Shown here one piece after another: positions 41,586 through 50,870 of a stretch of 64,000 nucleotides of DNA (positions are counted from its first letter, which is position 1; each line of letters starts with the position of its first letter). The notes beneath the pieces were generated by a model, which was given only the letters and a program-made list of their open reading frames with translations, was not told where the DNA came from and did no database searches. A program made the position numbers and the translations under genes. This stretch comes from Ruthenibacterium sp. (GTDB taxonomy: Bacteria; Bacillota; Clostridia; Oscillospirales; Ruminococcaceae), in the NCBI GenBank assembly GCA_020025235.1, contig JAHHSL010000004.1:1-64000 (forward strand). Direction: 5' to 3'.

Positions 41586-43175
41586 GTGGAAAACTTTCTC
41601 GAACAGATCGAAAAGCGCCGTACGTTTGCGATCATCTCGCATCCGGACGCGGGCAAAACGACGCTGACCGAAAAGCTGCTTTTGTACGGCGGCGCGATTC
41701 AGCAGGCCGGTATCGTCAAGGGCAAAAAGGGCGCGCGCGCCGCAACGTCCGACTGGATGGAAATCGAAAAGCAGCGCGGCATTTCCGTAACAAGCTCGGT
41801 GCTGCAATTCAATTACGACGGCTACTGCGTCAACATCCTCGATACCCCCGGTCATCAGGATTTTTCGGAGGATACCTACCGCACGCTTATGGCGGCAGAC
41901 AGCGCCGTCATGGTCATCGACGCGGCAAAGGGCGTTGAAAAGCAGACGAAAAAGCTGTTCAAGGTCTGCACCATGCGCGATATCCCCATTTTCACCTTCA
42001 TCAACAAAATGGACCGTGAAGCGCAGAACCCGTTCGATCTGCTGGAAGAGATCGAAAATGTACTGGGCATCGAAACATATCCGATGAACTGGCCGATCGG
42101 CTGCGGCAAGGATTTCAAGGGCGTATACGACCGCAGCACGCAGGAGATCCTGGCGTTCCAGCACGCGGGCAGGGTCGGCCGCCAGCAGGCGGAAAAGATC
42201 GAAGCGCATCTGGGCGACCCGAATCTGGACGAGCTGCTGACAAAGCCGCTGCACGATACGCTGTGCGAGGATATCGAGCTTTTGGACGGCGCGGCGTATG
42301 AATTCAATCTGGATAAGGTGCGCCACGGCCGCCTGACGCCGGTGTTCTTCGGTTCGGCGCTGACAAACTTCGGTGTAGAACCGTTCCTTGCGGATTTCCT
42401 GCGTCTTTCGCAGCCGCCGCTGCCGCGCAATTCCACGGCAGGGCCGGTCGATCCGCGCAGCGATGATTTTTCGGCGTTCGTGTTCAAGATCCAGGCCAAT
42501 ATGAATAAGGCGCACCGCGACCGCATCGCATTCATCCGCATCTGCTCGGGCAAATTCGAGCGCGGCATGGATGTGTTCCATGTGCAGGGCGGCAAAAAGG
42601 TAAAGCTGGCACAGGGTACGCAGCTTATGGCGTCCGACCGCGAAATCGTGGAGGAAGCCTATGCGGGCGATATCATCGGCGTGTTCGATCCGGGCATTTT
42701 CTCGATCGGCGATACGCTGACAACCGCCAAGACGCCGTTCCGGTTCGAGGGCATCCCGACGTTTGCGCCGGAGCATTTTTCGCGCGTGACGCAGGTGGAT
42801 ACCATGAAGCGCAAGCAGTTCGTCAAGGGCATGGAGCAGATCGCGCAGGAAGGCGCGATCCAGATCTTCAAAGATCTTGGCGGCGGTATGGAAGAAGTGA
42901 TCGTCGGCGTTGTCGGCGTGCTGCAGTTCGAGGTTCTGGAATATCGCCTGAAAAGCGAATACAATGTGGATATCCGCATGCAGAACCTGCCGTACAGCTT
43001 CATCCGCTGGATCGAAAACGAAGACTGCGACCCGAAGGAACTGAACCTGACGAGCGATACGCGCCGCATCGAAGACCTGAAGGGGCGCAAGCTGCTTTTG
43101 TTCACGAATGCGTGGAGCATCACATGGGCTGAGGAGCATAACCCGGAGCTTCGTCTTGCCGAAGTCGGGCGCTGA
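41586..43175 (+). CDS. prfC: Peptide chain release factor 3
   Basis: A 529-residue translational GTPase that recycles RF1/RF2. G motifs are SHPDAGKTTLTEKLL (G1), ISVTSSVLQF (G2), DTPGHQDFSED (G3) and FINKMDRE (G4). GTG start with TTGGAGGA upstream. Length is normal for RF3. It is the only gene between its promoter and a strong terminator. Confidence 0.95.
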   Translation: MENFLEQIEKRRTFAIISHPDAGKTTLTEKLLLYGGAIQQAGIVKGKKGARAATSDWMEIEKQRGISVTSSVLQFNYDGYCVNILDTPGHQDFSEDTYRTLMAADSAVMVIDAAKGVEKQTKKLFKVCTMRDIPIFTFINKMDREAQNPFDLLEEIENVLGIETYPMNWPIGCGKDFKGVYDRSTQEILAFQHAGRVGRQQAEKIEAHLGDPNLDELLTKPLHDTLCEDIELLDGAAYEFNLDKVRHGRLTPVFFGSALTNFGVEPFLADFLRLSQPPLPRNSTAGPVDPRSDDFSAFVFKIQANMNKAHRDRIAFIRICSGKFERGMDVFHVQGGKKVKLAQGTQLMASDREIVEEAYAGDIIGVFDPGIFSIGDTLTTAKTPFRFEGIPTFAPEHFSRVTQVDTMKRKQFVKGMEQIAQEGAIQIFKDLGGGMEEVIVGVVGVLQFEVLEYRLKSEYNVDIRMQNLPYSFIRWIENEDCDPKELNLTSDTRRIEDLKGRKLLLFTNAWSITWAEEHNPELRLAEVGR

Positions 43176-43197
43176 AAACAGAATACAGAAGCAAAAA

Positions 43198-43228
43198 GGC
43201 GGCGTGCTGAAAAGCACGCCGCCTTTTT
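43198..43228 (+). terminator. Terminator of prfC
   Basis: GGCGGCGTGCT pairs with AGCACGCCGCC, followed by TTTTT. Confidence 0.9.
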
Positions 43229-43231
43229 GCG

Positions 43232-43271
43232 CAAAAAAAGCGGGAAACCTTTTTGGGAAAGGTTTCCCGCC
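43232..43271 (-). terminator. Terminator of the LytM pair
   Basis: On the minus strand, a 13-bp stem GCGGGAAACCTTT / AAAGGTTTCCCGC is followed by seven T. Confidence 0.85.
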
Positions 43272-43310
43272 GAAAAATCAGATGCCGGGCAAAAAGCCGG
43301 AGCGCTGCGC

Positions 43311-44999
43311 TTATCCCACGCCGAGATACGGCGCCGGGTCGATCAGACGGCCGCCGGAGGTCAGCTCGAAGTGGACGTGGTTGCCGCTGGCGACGCCGGT
43401 GCGTCCCACGGTGCCGATCTGCTGGCCCGCCGAAACGGCAGAGCCGGGCGCGACCATAAGCGAGGTGCAGTGCGCATAGCGTGTGGTGTAGCCGTTGCCG
43501 TGATCGATCAGGACATAGTTGCCCCAGCTCCAGTGCGAACCGGCTTCCACAACAACGCCGCTGTCCACGGCAAGCACGGGAGAGCCGGCGGGTGCACACA
43601 GGTCGATGCCGCGGTGAGCCGGCCTGCCCTGCCCGAAGCGCGTTGTGATATACGAAAGCTGCGGCACGGGGAACAGCATGGTGCCGTTGCCCACGACGGA
43701 ACCGACGGTATAGGTGGGCTTGCGGGTGCCGACGGTGACAACGCGCGGAACCATTTCTTTCAGCACGGTCACTTCCAGCGGCTCTACCGAGATCACTTCA
43801 CCGTTCACGCGTGTTTCACGCGCCACAACATGCTGTGAACCGTTGCGCCCGCGCTGGGAAACAAAGCGCACGCCCTTGTCGAACTGATCGGATTCGACGT
43901 TTTCGGTCGTATATTCCACGGTTTCGTTGTATTCGATCGTATCCATGGTCTTGACGCTCAAAAGATCGCTTGCTTCCAGCGTATCCATGACGGTCTGGGT
44001 GTCGCTGACGGAGTTTGTAAAGTAAACGCCGGGGATCTGTTCGATCGGGTAGAGGAAATCGACGGATTCATGCGTGCCGTCGTCGTACTGGGCAAGGTGC
44101 TCTGCCAGAAGATTCTGGATCGCCTGCCCGTCCTGCACCATGCCGATCAGTTCGCCGTTGATGCGGATGCCGACTGCGCGCATGATCTGGCTGGAGGATG
44201 CGGTGATGATTTTATCGGCAAGCTCGCTGACGTTGGTTCGTGCGGCGGGATCGACGAGGCGCAGTTCAAAGACAGGGTGCTCTTCCCATTCGACCTTGGC
44301 GCCCTCAGATGCGACAACACGTTCCTGCACCAGCTTTTCCGCGCTGTCCCACACGTTTTCGTTTTCAATAAACACCAGAAAATCCCCGTTGTAGCTGACG
44401 CCGAGGGAAAAGCTGGAACCGAGGATGCTCTGCACGGTAAAGACGAACAGGCACAGCGCGCCCGCGGGCAGAAGATACCGCAGCGCGTTGAGGATCAGGT
44501 GGCTGTACGAGCGCAGGCCGCTTTTCAGGTAATCCATGCCCGCCTTCTTTGCGCTGCCGCCGGCTTCCGCTTCCGCATGTGCGGCGCGGAATGCATTGCG
44601 GATCCCGATAAAAAACTGGCAGAACGGGGCGGCAAGGTCGCGCCCGATGCTGACGAACAGCGCCGCCAGGGGGCCGATCGCAAACGAAAGCAGTGCCTTT
44701 GCGCTGCGCGCCAGCACACGGTTGATACGGTGCAGGAAACGGCCGGTTCTGATGAAGCCGTATTCCGCCTGAAGCCCCACACGGTACAGCAGCTGCCCAA
44801 TGGCGTTGAACACAACGCGCACCGGCAGCTTTTCACCTTTCGTGGGCGGCAGTTCGTTCTGCCCGCGCTGCAGGGTTTTGATGATATGTTTTGCGGCACT
44901 GGCATTCGTGCCGGCTGGCGGCGTTTCAGGCAGCTTTACCGCAGAGAACTGTATGGTACTCTGGGTGACGTCTGAATTGCCGGAGGTATTCTGATTCAT
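43311..44999 (-). CDS. LytM/M23 metallopeptidase with G5 domain (intact active site)
   Basis: A 562-residue cell-wall enzyme. A long N-terminal cytoplasmic region leads to one membrane helix (about 165-195), then an extracellular part with a region like a G5 domain (about 360-430, RVNGEVISVEPLEVTVLK) and a C-terminal M23 domain (about 455-560). Zinc and catalytic residues are all present: HRGIDLCAP, TRYAHCTSL and HVHFEL. RBS AAGGAGA precedes the ATG. Its gene follows, 24 bases later on the minus strand, a LytM-like gene whose active site is degenerate. Confidence 0.9.
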   Translation of the reverse strand: MNQNTSGNSDVTQSTIQFSAVKLPETPPAGTNASAAKHIIKTLQRGQNELPPTKGEKLPVRVVFNAIGQLLYRVGLQAEYGFIRTGRFLHRINRVLARSAKALLSFAIGPLAALFVSIGRDLAAPFCQFFIGIRNAFRAAHAEAEAGGSAKKAGMDYLKSGLRSYSHLILNALRYLLPAGALCLFVFTVQSILGSSFSLGVSYNGDFLVFIENENVWDSAEKLVQERVVASEGAKVEWEEHPVFELRLVDPAARTNVSELADKIITASSSQIMRAVGIRINGELIGMVQDGQAIQNLLAEHLAQYDDGTHESVDFLYPIEQIPGVYFTNSVSDTQTVMDTLEASDLLSVKTMDTIEYNETVEYTTENVESDQFDKGVRFVSQRGRNGSQHVVARETRVNGEVISVEPLEVTVLKEMVPRVVTVGTRKPTYTVGSVVGNGTMLFPVPQLSYITTRFGQGRPAHRGIDLCAPAGSPVLAVDSGVVVEAGSHWSWGNYVLIDHGNGYTTRYAHCTSLMVAPGSAVSAGQQIGTVGRTGVASGNHVHFELTSGGRLIDPAPYLGVG

Positions 45000-45023
45000 C
45001 CGATCTCTCCTTGTTTTCGGCTG

Positions 45024-46319
45024 TTACTGTGCGGCGTACAGGCCGCTGTGTCCGTTGAAAAGCAGTTCGGGGTCGATGCTCTGGTTGCCGATGCGCGCTT
45101 CATAGTGAAGCCGCGGCCCCGAAGTAAGCCCGCTTTGCCCCGCAGTGCCGATCGCCTGCTTTGCCTTTACGTCATCGCCGCGCTTGCAGGTGATCGAATC
45201 CAGATAGAAGAAATAGCTTTTCAGTCCGCCGCCGTGCGATACCACGACGGTGTTGCCCGTCAGCTGCAGGAAATCCGCAAACACAACGGTGCCGTGCGCG
45301 GGCGAGCGGACTTCCTCCCCGGCGGCACAGGCGTAATCAATGCCGGCGCTGCGCACAGGGCGTTTGGAATCCCCGTAATAGCGGAACAACCCGTATGCGG
45401 CAAGCTGTGCTTCGCTGTCGCACGGGCGAACGAACGTGCCCGACCAGTAAAATTCCGGCTCGGCTTTCCCGTACAGCGGATAAATGGCATTGCGCCATTC
45501 CTCTTCGGCCTTTGCGTCGGACGGCTCTGCCGCTGCCGCCACGTTCTGCTTTGGAAAATCGCGGTGGACGACGGTGATTTCCTGCGTCACATCCAGCTTC
45601 CCGCATTTGACGCGCACGGGCCATACGCCCGGCTCCCGGTTATAGTGTATCCCGATCACGGCAGCTTTTCCGCCGGGAACGGGGCAGAACTGCGCAAGCC
45701 CCAGATCGGTTTCGATCACGGGGTCGGGATCTTCCAGAAAGCCGGAAAGCCGCACCGTGACGACGTCACCCTGCAGGACTTTCACCGAGGAAAATTCCAG
45801 CTTCGGCGGCGCATTGACGCGCAGCTGCGCGGTGTAGTGGAATGTGCCGTGTCCGTGCGCCGGTGCGCCGGGGTGATCGGTGGGCAGATGCCGGGGTACG
45901 GTGACGTCCGCTTCGATCGTGTAAAGCCCGTTTGCCGGGAAATCCACGGCAGCGGTTTCCTTGTTGTTGCAGTCGAAAATCACGTTTTGGACTTCATCCC
46001 GCACAACAAGATGCACCGGAAAGGCATCGGGCATCGCAAAGGTGATCGAGGTCTGCGCAAAATCTTCCTGCGAAAGCGGCTCGATCAGCAGGGCTTTCGG
46101 CGCTTCGCTGCTTTTTTTGAACAGGATGCCGCCCATAACGGGTTCGTTCCAGTCGTATCCGTTGAGCGGCAGCGAAAGGCCGTCTGCCGTGATGACAGGC
46201 GCGGCAAAGCCGTCTGCGTCTGTTTTATAATAGGAATATCCGACAACGCCGCCGACGATCACGCCGGTGAACACGGCGACGAGCAGGACCCAGATCAGAA
46301 TTTTTTTGACAGTGCGCAC
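45024..46319 (-). CDS. LytM-like protein with degenerate active site
   Basis: A 431-residue membrane-anchored protein: one N-terminal helix (about 5-25), a large extracellular beta-rich region and a C-terminal LytM fold (about 330-425). Catalytic residues are changed: RSAGIDY for H-x-GID (the first zinc His is Ser), YFFYLDS for YAHLS (catalytic His is Tyr) and PRLHYEA for PHLHFE (first His of H-x-H is Arg). So it is probably not a peptidase, like the non-enzymatic LytM regulators SpoIIQ or EnvC. GTG start at 46319 follows AAAGGGGG; the longer frame is less likely. Confidence 0.8.
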   Translation of the reverse strand: MRTVKKILIWVLLVAVFTGVIVGGVVGYSYYKTDADGFAAPVITADGLSLPLNGYDWNEPVMGGILFKKSSEAPKALLIEPLSQEDFAQTSITFAMPDAFPVHLVVRDEVQNVIFDCNNKETAAVDFPANGLYTIEADVTVPRHLPTDHPGAPAHGHGTFHYTAQLRVNAPPKLEFSSVKVLQGDVVTVRLSGFLEDPDPVIETDLGLAQFCPVPGGKAAVIGIHYNREPGVWPVRVKCGKLDVTQEITVVHRDFPKQNVAAAAEPSDAKAEEEWRNAIYPLYGKAEPEFYWSGTFVRPCDSEAQLAAYGLFRYYGDSKRPVRSAGIDYACAAGEEVRSPAHGTVVFADFLQLTGNTVVVSHGGGLKSYFFYLDSITCKRGDDVKAKQAIGTAGQSGLTSGPRLHYEARIGNQSIDPELLFNGHSGLYAAQ

Positions 46320-46374
46320 GGAAAAACCCCCTTTGCGCAAAAGGTGCAGAAAAAATACAGGATATATAGAGTTT

Positions 46375-46403
46375 ATTGTATCATAAAATCGCCTGAAACG
46401 CAA
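46375..46403 (-). promoter_or_regulatory. Promoter of the LytM operon
   Basis: On the minus strand, TTGCGT (46403-46398), a 17-base spacer and TACAAT (46380-46375), close to the divergent promoter of the shikimate operon. Confidence 0.6.
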
Positions 46404-46409
46404 AAAGAT

Positions 46410-46439
46410 TTGAAGAAAAGCGCCGTTTTATGCTATACT
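46410..46439 (+). promoter_or_regulatory. Promoter of the shikimate operon
   Basis: TTGAAG (46410-46415), an 18-base spacer and TATACT (46434-46439), with TGC before the -10 box (extended -10). Confidence 0.65.
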
Positions 46440-46465
46440 GGATACGAAAAAAAGGGGGAGTCTGA

Positions 46466-46981
46466 ATGGAAAATACCGTGCAGCCGGGGCGGTACCGCCA
46501 CTTTAAGGGCGGGGAATACGAGGTGCTGTTCAGCGCGATCGACAGCGAAACGCAACAGGAAACCGTTGTCTACCGCCCGCTTTACGGCGAAGGGAAGATC
46601 TGGGCGCGCCCTGCCGCCATGTGGAACGAAACGGTGGAGCGGGAAGGAAAAACCTTCCGCCGGTTTGAAAGGCTCGAACCGGAAAGCAATCTTTCCGCGC
46701 TGCGGCAGGAAATCAGCGAGATCGACGCGCAGATGGCGGCACTTTTCTGCCGCCGCATGCAGGCGGTGCACAAAGTGGCGGAATATAAAAAGGAAAACGG
46801 GCTTGCCGTTCTGGACGCCGCGCGCGAAAAAGAGGTGCTGGAAAAAAACACGGCGCTTTTGTCCGACAGCGCATATGCGCCGTACTATGCGGCGCTGATG
46901 CAGCGGATGATGGAGCTTTCGCGCGAATACCAGAGCCGCATGCTTTCGCAGGAGGATATTTCTTCCGAAAGCGGCGAATGA
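46466..46981 (+). CDS. DUF1653 domain fused to chorismate mutase (AroQ type)
   Basis: A 171-residue fusion. Residues about 5-70 are a DUF1653 domain (PGRYRHFKGGEYEVLFSAID, then VVYRPLYGEGKIWARP). Residues about 75-160 are an all-helical AroQ-class chorismate mutase (LRQEISEIDAQMAALFCRRM, then VAEYKKENGLAVLDAAREKE), which converts chorismate to prephenate. Good RBS (AAAGGGGGAG) before the ATG. It leads the shikimate operon, where it starts the branch to phenylalanine and tyrosine. The DUF1653 part may sense or stabilise. Confidence 0.88.
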   Translation: MENTVQPGRYRHFKGGEYEVLFSAIDSETQQETVVYRPLYGEGKIWARPAAMWNETVEREGKTFRRFERLEPESNLSALRQEISEIDAQMAALFCRRMQAVHKVAEYKKENGLAVLDAAREKEVLEKNTALLSDSAYAPYYAALMQRMMELSREYQSRMLSQEDISSESGE

Positions 46982-47056
46982 AAACAGCAAAATCAAAGTC
47001 AGCGGGAAGCTGCCGCCCAATATGCGGCCGATCAACGCGGGTGTGGAGAAATGAGT

Positions 47057-48073
47057 ATGAAAATAACGATGCGCCTTGGAGAGCGCAGCTATGATATCAT
47101 CATAAAAGAGGGCGGGCTTGGGCGCATCGGGCAGCTGGCAAACCTTTCGCGGCGCGTGTTGGTCGTCAGCGATAGCGGCGTGCCGGAAGAATACATCCGC
47201 ACGGTGCTGGCACAGTGCAGTGCGGGCGTGCCCGTGATTTTGCAGCAGGGCGAAGGCGCAAAGAGCCTTGAATCCTTCGGCACGCTGCTGAACGTCATGT
47301 ACGAACACGGCTTTACGCGTGCGGATACGGTGCTGGCCGTGGGCGGCGGCGTCGTGGGGGACGTTGCAGGGTTTGCGGCGTCGGCGTATATGCGCGGCAT
47401 CCGCTTTATCAACTGCCCCACCACCACACTGGCGCAGATCGACGCATCGGTGGGCGGCAAAACCGCCGTCAATATCGGCGGGGCGAAAAACGTCGCCGGT
47501 GCGTTTTATCAGCCGAGCCTTGTCGTTGCGGATACCGATGCACTGAAAACGCTGCCGCCGCGCCATTTCGTCAACGGCCTTGCCGAGGCCGTCAAAGCGG
47601 GGCTGCTGTTCGATGAAACGCTGTTTACGATGTTTGAAGAGCAGGACGTGCACGACTGCATCACCGATATCATCGTGCGCAGCATTGCGGCAAAGCAGAG
47701 CGTTGTCGAGCGGGACGAGCGGGAAAAGGGACTGCGCGCGACGCTGAACTTCGGGCATACGATCGGGCATGCGATCGAAAGCTGCGAAGGACTGGGCGGG
47801 CTGTATCACGGGGAGTGTGTTGCACTGGGCATGCTGCCGATGATCGAGGAGCCTTCGGTGCGCCGCCGCGTGCGCAGCGTGTACAAAAAGCTGGGCCTGC
47901 CCGTGCACATCCGCTATGACGGGGATAAAATCATGGAATTTATCCGCCACGATAAAAAACAGCGCGCAGACGGCACGTTCACGGTCGTGCGGCTGGCACA
48001 GATCGGAAAAAGCCGCCTTGACAAAGTGACGGCCGAACAGCTGCGCGGCATCATCCGGGAGGGGATCCGATGA
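47057..48073 (+). CDS. aroB: 3-dehydroquinate synthase
   Basis: A 338-residue NAD- and zinc-dependent enzyme of the shikimate pathway. Motifs are the glycine-rich GGGVVGDVAGFAAS, the TTLAQIDASVGGKTAVN block, and the metal-binding histidines in LNFGHTIGHAIE and GLYHGECVALGM. I prefer the ATG at 47057 because GGAG is too close to the ATG at 47051. It overlaps aroC by four bases. Confidence 0.95.
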   Translation: MKITMRLGERSYDIIIKEGGLGRIGQLANLSRRVLVVSDSGVPEEYIRTVLAQCSAGVPVILQQGEGAKSLESFGTLLNVMYEHGFTRADTVLAVGGGVVGDVAGFAASAYMRGIRFINCPTTTLAQIDASVGGKTAVNIGGAKNVAGAFYQPSLVVADTDALKTLPPRHFVNGLAEAVKAGLLFDETLFTMFEEQDVHDCITDIIVRSIAAKQSVVERDEREKGLRATLNFGHTIGHAIESCEGLGGLYHGECVALGMLPMIEEPSVRRRVRSVYKKLGLPVHIRYDGDKIMEFIRHDKKQRADGTFTVVRLAQIGKSRLDKVTAEQLRGIIREGIR

Positions 48074-49191
48074 GCGATACCTATGGAAAACACATCACAC
48101 TGACCATTGTGGGCGAAAGCCACGGGCCGGCGGTCGGCGCCGTGCTGTCGGGGCTTGCCGCAGGCATCCCGGTGGACGCGGAATTTATGCGGCATCAAAT
48201 GGAGCTGCGCCGCGCAAAGGGGCAGATCTCCACCGCCCGCAGTGAGGAGGACGCCGTGCGCATTTTGTCGGGCGTATATAACGGATACACGACGGGTACG
48301 GCGATCACGCTGATGATCGAAAACAAGGACGCCAAAAGCGGCGATTACGAAGCGTCGAAGAACCTGCTGCGTCCGGGGCACGCCGATTACACGGCGTCCG
48401 TCAAATACCGTGGGTATGCCGATCTGCGCGGCGGCGGGCACGCAAGCGGACGGCTGACAGCGCCGTTTGTCGCGGCGTGCAGCATCCTGACAAAGCTTCT
48501 GCAGGAACGGGGCATTTTCATCGCGACGCATCTTGCCGAATGTGCGGGGATCGGGGACATGCCGTTTTCCGAAGATCCGGCGGTGCTGCAGCGGCAGATG
48601 CACAGCCTGAACGAAAAGCCGTTCCCTGTGCTGAACGACGGCTGCGGGAAGATGATGCAGGATGCGATCCGCCTTGCGGCGGATTCCGGCGATTCCGTCG
48701 GCGGCATATTGGAAACGGCTGTCATCGGGCTGCCGGCGGGGCTGGGCGAACCGTTTTTCGGCAGCGTGGAAAGCGAGCTTGCGTCGCTGCTGTTCAGCAT
48801 CCCGGCTGTCAAGGGCGTGGAGTTCGGTGCGGGCTTCGGCTTTGCAAGGATGAAGGGCAGCCGTGCAAACGACCCCCTGCGCATGAAGGACGGGCAGATC
48901 GTTACCTCCTCCAACCACAACGGCGGCATCAACGGCGGCATCACGAACGGCATGCCGCTCATCGTCCGCACGGCGGTGAAGCCGACGCCAAGCATTTACA
49001 TGGTGCAGCAGACGGTCGATTACGAAAAGCGGCGCAATGCGGTGCTGCAGATCAGCGGGCGGCATGACCCGTGCATTGCCCACCGCGCCCGCGTGGTGCA
49101 GGACAGCGCCGCCGCACTGTGCATTGCGGAACTGCTGTGCGCGCGCTGCGGCACAAAATGGCAGGAGGATGCGGCATGGAATACGGACTGA
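48070..49191 (+). CDS. aroC: Chorismate synthase
   Basis: A 373-residue FMN-dependent enzyme making chorismate from EPSP. Signatures are GESHGPAVGAVLSGLAAG, FRPGHAD-like LRPGHADYTASVKY, RGGGHASGRLT and the C-terminal NNHNGGINGG-type SNHNGGINGGITNG. ATGA overlap with aroB indicates translational coupling. It overlaps the aroE-aroK gene by 16 bases. Confidence 0.95.
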   Translation: MSDTYGKHITLTIVGESHGPAVGAVLSGLAAGIPVDAEFMRHQMELRRAKGQISTARSEEDAVRILSGVYNGYTTGTAITLMIENKDAKSGDYEASKNLLRPGHADYTASVKYRGYADLRGGGHASGRLTAPFVAACSILTKLLQERGIFIATHLAECAGIGDMPFSEDPAVLQRQMHSLNEKPFPVLNDGCGKMMQDAIRLAADSGDSVGGILETAVIGLPAGLGEPFFGSVESELASLLFSIPAVKGVEFGAGFGFARMKGSRANDPLRMKDGQIVTSSNHNGGINGGITNGMPLIVRTAVKPTPSIYMVQQTVDYEKRRNAVLQISGRHDPCIAHRARVVQDSAAALCIAELLCARCGTKWQEDAAWNTD

Positions 49192-50426
49192 TCGGCGCAA
49201 GGCTCGGGCACAGCTATTCCAAACCGATCCACAACGCGCTTGCGGATTATGATTACAGGCTGTGCGAACTGCCGGAAAAAGCCGATCTGCATGCCTTTTT
49301 GGAAAAACGGGATTTTCGCGGCATCAACGTCACTATTCCCTATAAAGAGGACGTGATGCCGTACTGCGATACGATCGACGATGCGGCGCGGGCGATCGGC
49401 TCGGTCAACACGATCGTGAACCGCAGCGGAAGGCTGGAGGGACACAATACCGATTTTGCGGGCTTTGTGTATCTGCTGCGCAAAAACGGCATCGTGCTGC
49501 GCGGCCAAAAGGTGATGATCCTTGGCACGGGCGGCACGCAGAAAACGGTGCAGGCCGTGGCAAAGGCCGAGGGCGCGGCGGAAATCGTGATCGTCAGCCG
49601 CACGCCGCGCAAAGGGCAGCTTTCCTACGAAGCGGCAAAAAAGCGCACGGATGTGCAGGTGATCGTCAACACCACGCCGGTCGGCATGTTCCCGCACAAC
49701 GCGCAGAGCCTGCTTGCACCCGAGGAGTATCCAAAGCTTGCCGCCGCAGTGGACGTTATCTACAATCCGCTGAAAACGGATTTTCTGCTGCGCGCGCAGG
49801 CGTGCGGCGCAAAAACGGCAAACGGGCTTTCGATGCTGGCGGCGCAGGCAAAGTACGCGGCGGAATATTTTACGGGCAAAGCGATCGATGATGCAAAAAT
49901 CGCACGGATCGAAGCCGAAATCTGCAAAGAGGTTGCAAATCTTGTGCTGATCGGCATGCCGTCCGCCGGAAAAACGACTGTCGGGCAATACTGCGCACAG
50001 CTGATGAACCGCCCGTTTATTGACCTTGACGAACTGGTGGAGCGCGAAAGCAAAATGACGGTGGCGGAAATTTTTGCGTGCGAGGGCGAAGCGGGCTTCC
50101 GCAGGCGCGAAAAGGAGATCATCCGCACGACGCTCAACGGGCATGCGGCTGTCATCGCAACCGGCGGCGGCGCAGTGCTGGATGCCGAAAACGTGCGCCG
50201 GATGCGCCAGAACAGCGTCGTCATCCGGCTGACGCGTCCGGTGCAGCAGCTTGAAACGGGCGGCGCGCGTCCGCTGTCCGCATCGTATGAGGCGCTGTGC
50301 GAAATGCAGCGTCAGCGCGGGCCGCTTTACGCGGCGGCGTGTGATGCGTGCATCGAAAATACCGGCACACCGCAGGATGCGGCACGGGCCGCAGTGGAGG
50401 CGTTTGATGAAATTCTTGATCGTTAA
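49176..50426 (+). CDS. aroEK: Shikimate dehydrogenase fused to shikimate kinase
   Basis: A 416-residue fusion of consecutive shikimate-pathway enzymes. Residues about 1-250 are AroE (LGHSYSKPIHN, VTIPYKEDVM, EGHNTDFAGFV, and the NADP loop GTGGTQKTVQ). Residues about 255-416 are AroK (Walker A GMPSAGKTTVG near 264, IDLDELVE, GFRRREKEI, ATGGGAVLD). AroE reduces 3-dehydroshikimate to shikimate and AroK phosphorylates it. ATG at 49176 follows AGGAGGA; it overlaps aroQ by 20 bases. Confidence 0.93.
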   Translation: MEYGLIGARLGHSYSKPIHNALADYDYRLCELPEKADLHAFLEKRDFRGINVTIPYKEDVMPYCDTIDDAARAIGSVNTIVNRSGRLEGHNTDFAGFVYLLRKNGIVLRGQKVMILGTGGTQKTVQAVAKAEGAAEIVIVSRTPRKGQLSYEAAKKRTDVQVIVNTTPVGMFPHNAQSLLAPEEYPKLAAAVDVIYNPLKTDFLLRAQACGAKTANGLSMLAAQAKYAAEYFTGKAIDDAKIARIEAEICKEVANLVLIGMPSAGKTTVGQYCAQLMNRPFIDLDELVERESKMTVAEIFACEGEAGFRRREKEIIRTTLNGHAAVIATGGGAVLDAENVRRMRQNSVVIRLTRPVQQLETGGARPLSASYEALCEMQRQRGPLYAAACDACIENTGTPQDAARAAVEAFDEILDR

Positions 50427-50862
50427 CGGGCCGAACCTCAATATGCTGGGCATCCGCGAACCGGAGCTGTACGGCACACTGACGTATGACGGCCTTGTGC
50501 AGTATATCCGCGGGCAGGCCGCACGGCTCGGCGCTGAGGTGGAATTTTTCCAGTCGAACGGCGAAGGGGAACTTGTAACGGCGATTCAAAAGGCATACGG
50601 GCGCATGGACGGCATCGTGATCAACGGCGGCGCGTATACGCATACCAGCATTGCGATCCTGGATGCACTGAAAGCCGTTTCGCTCCCGGCAGCGGAGGTG
50701 CATCTGACGGATGTGGACAGCCGCGAGGAATTCCGCAAAGTCAGTTACCTTGGCATGGCGTGCTGCTGCCGCTTTTCCGGCGAGGGCAAGGCCGGCTATG
50801 TGCATGCAATCGAAAAACTGATAGAAATAATCGAAGCGGATAATACAAAGAGTATAAAATAA
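50407..50862 (+). CDS. aroQ: 3-dehydroquinate dehydratase, type II
   Basis: A 151-residue type II dehydroquinase. The signature is at the N-terminus (LIVNGPNLNMLGIREPELYG), with QSNGEGELV, INGGAYTHTSIAI and VHLTDVDSREEFR following. It acts between aroB and aroE in the pathway. Followed by a small terminator-like hairpin (50871-50897). Confidence 0.95.
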   Translation: MKFLIVNGPNLNMLGIREPELYGTLTYDGLVQYIRGQAARLGAEVEFFQSNGEGELVTAIQKAYGRMDGIVINGGAYTHTSIAILDALKAVSLPAAEVHLTDVDSREEFRKVSYLGMACCCRFSGEGKAGYVHAIEKLIEIIEADNTKSIK

Positions 50863-50870
50863 AACGAAAG

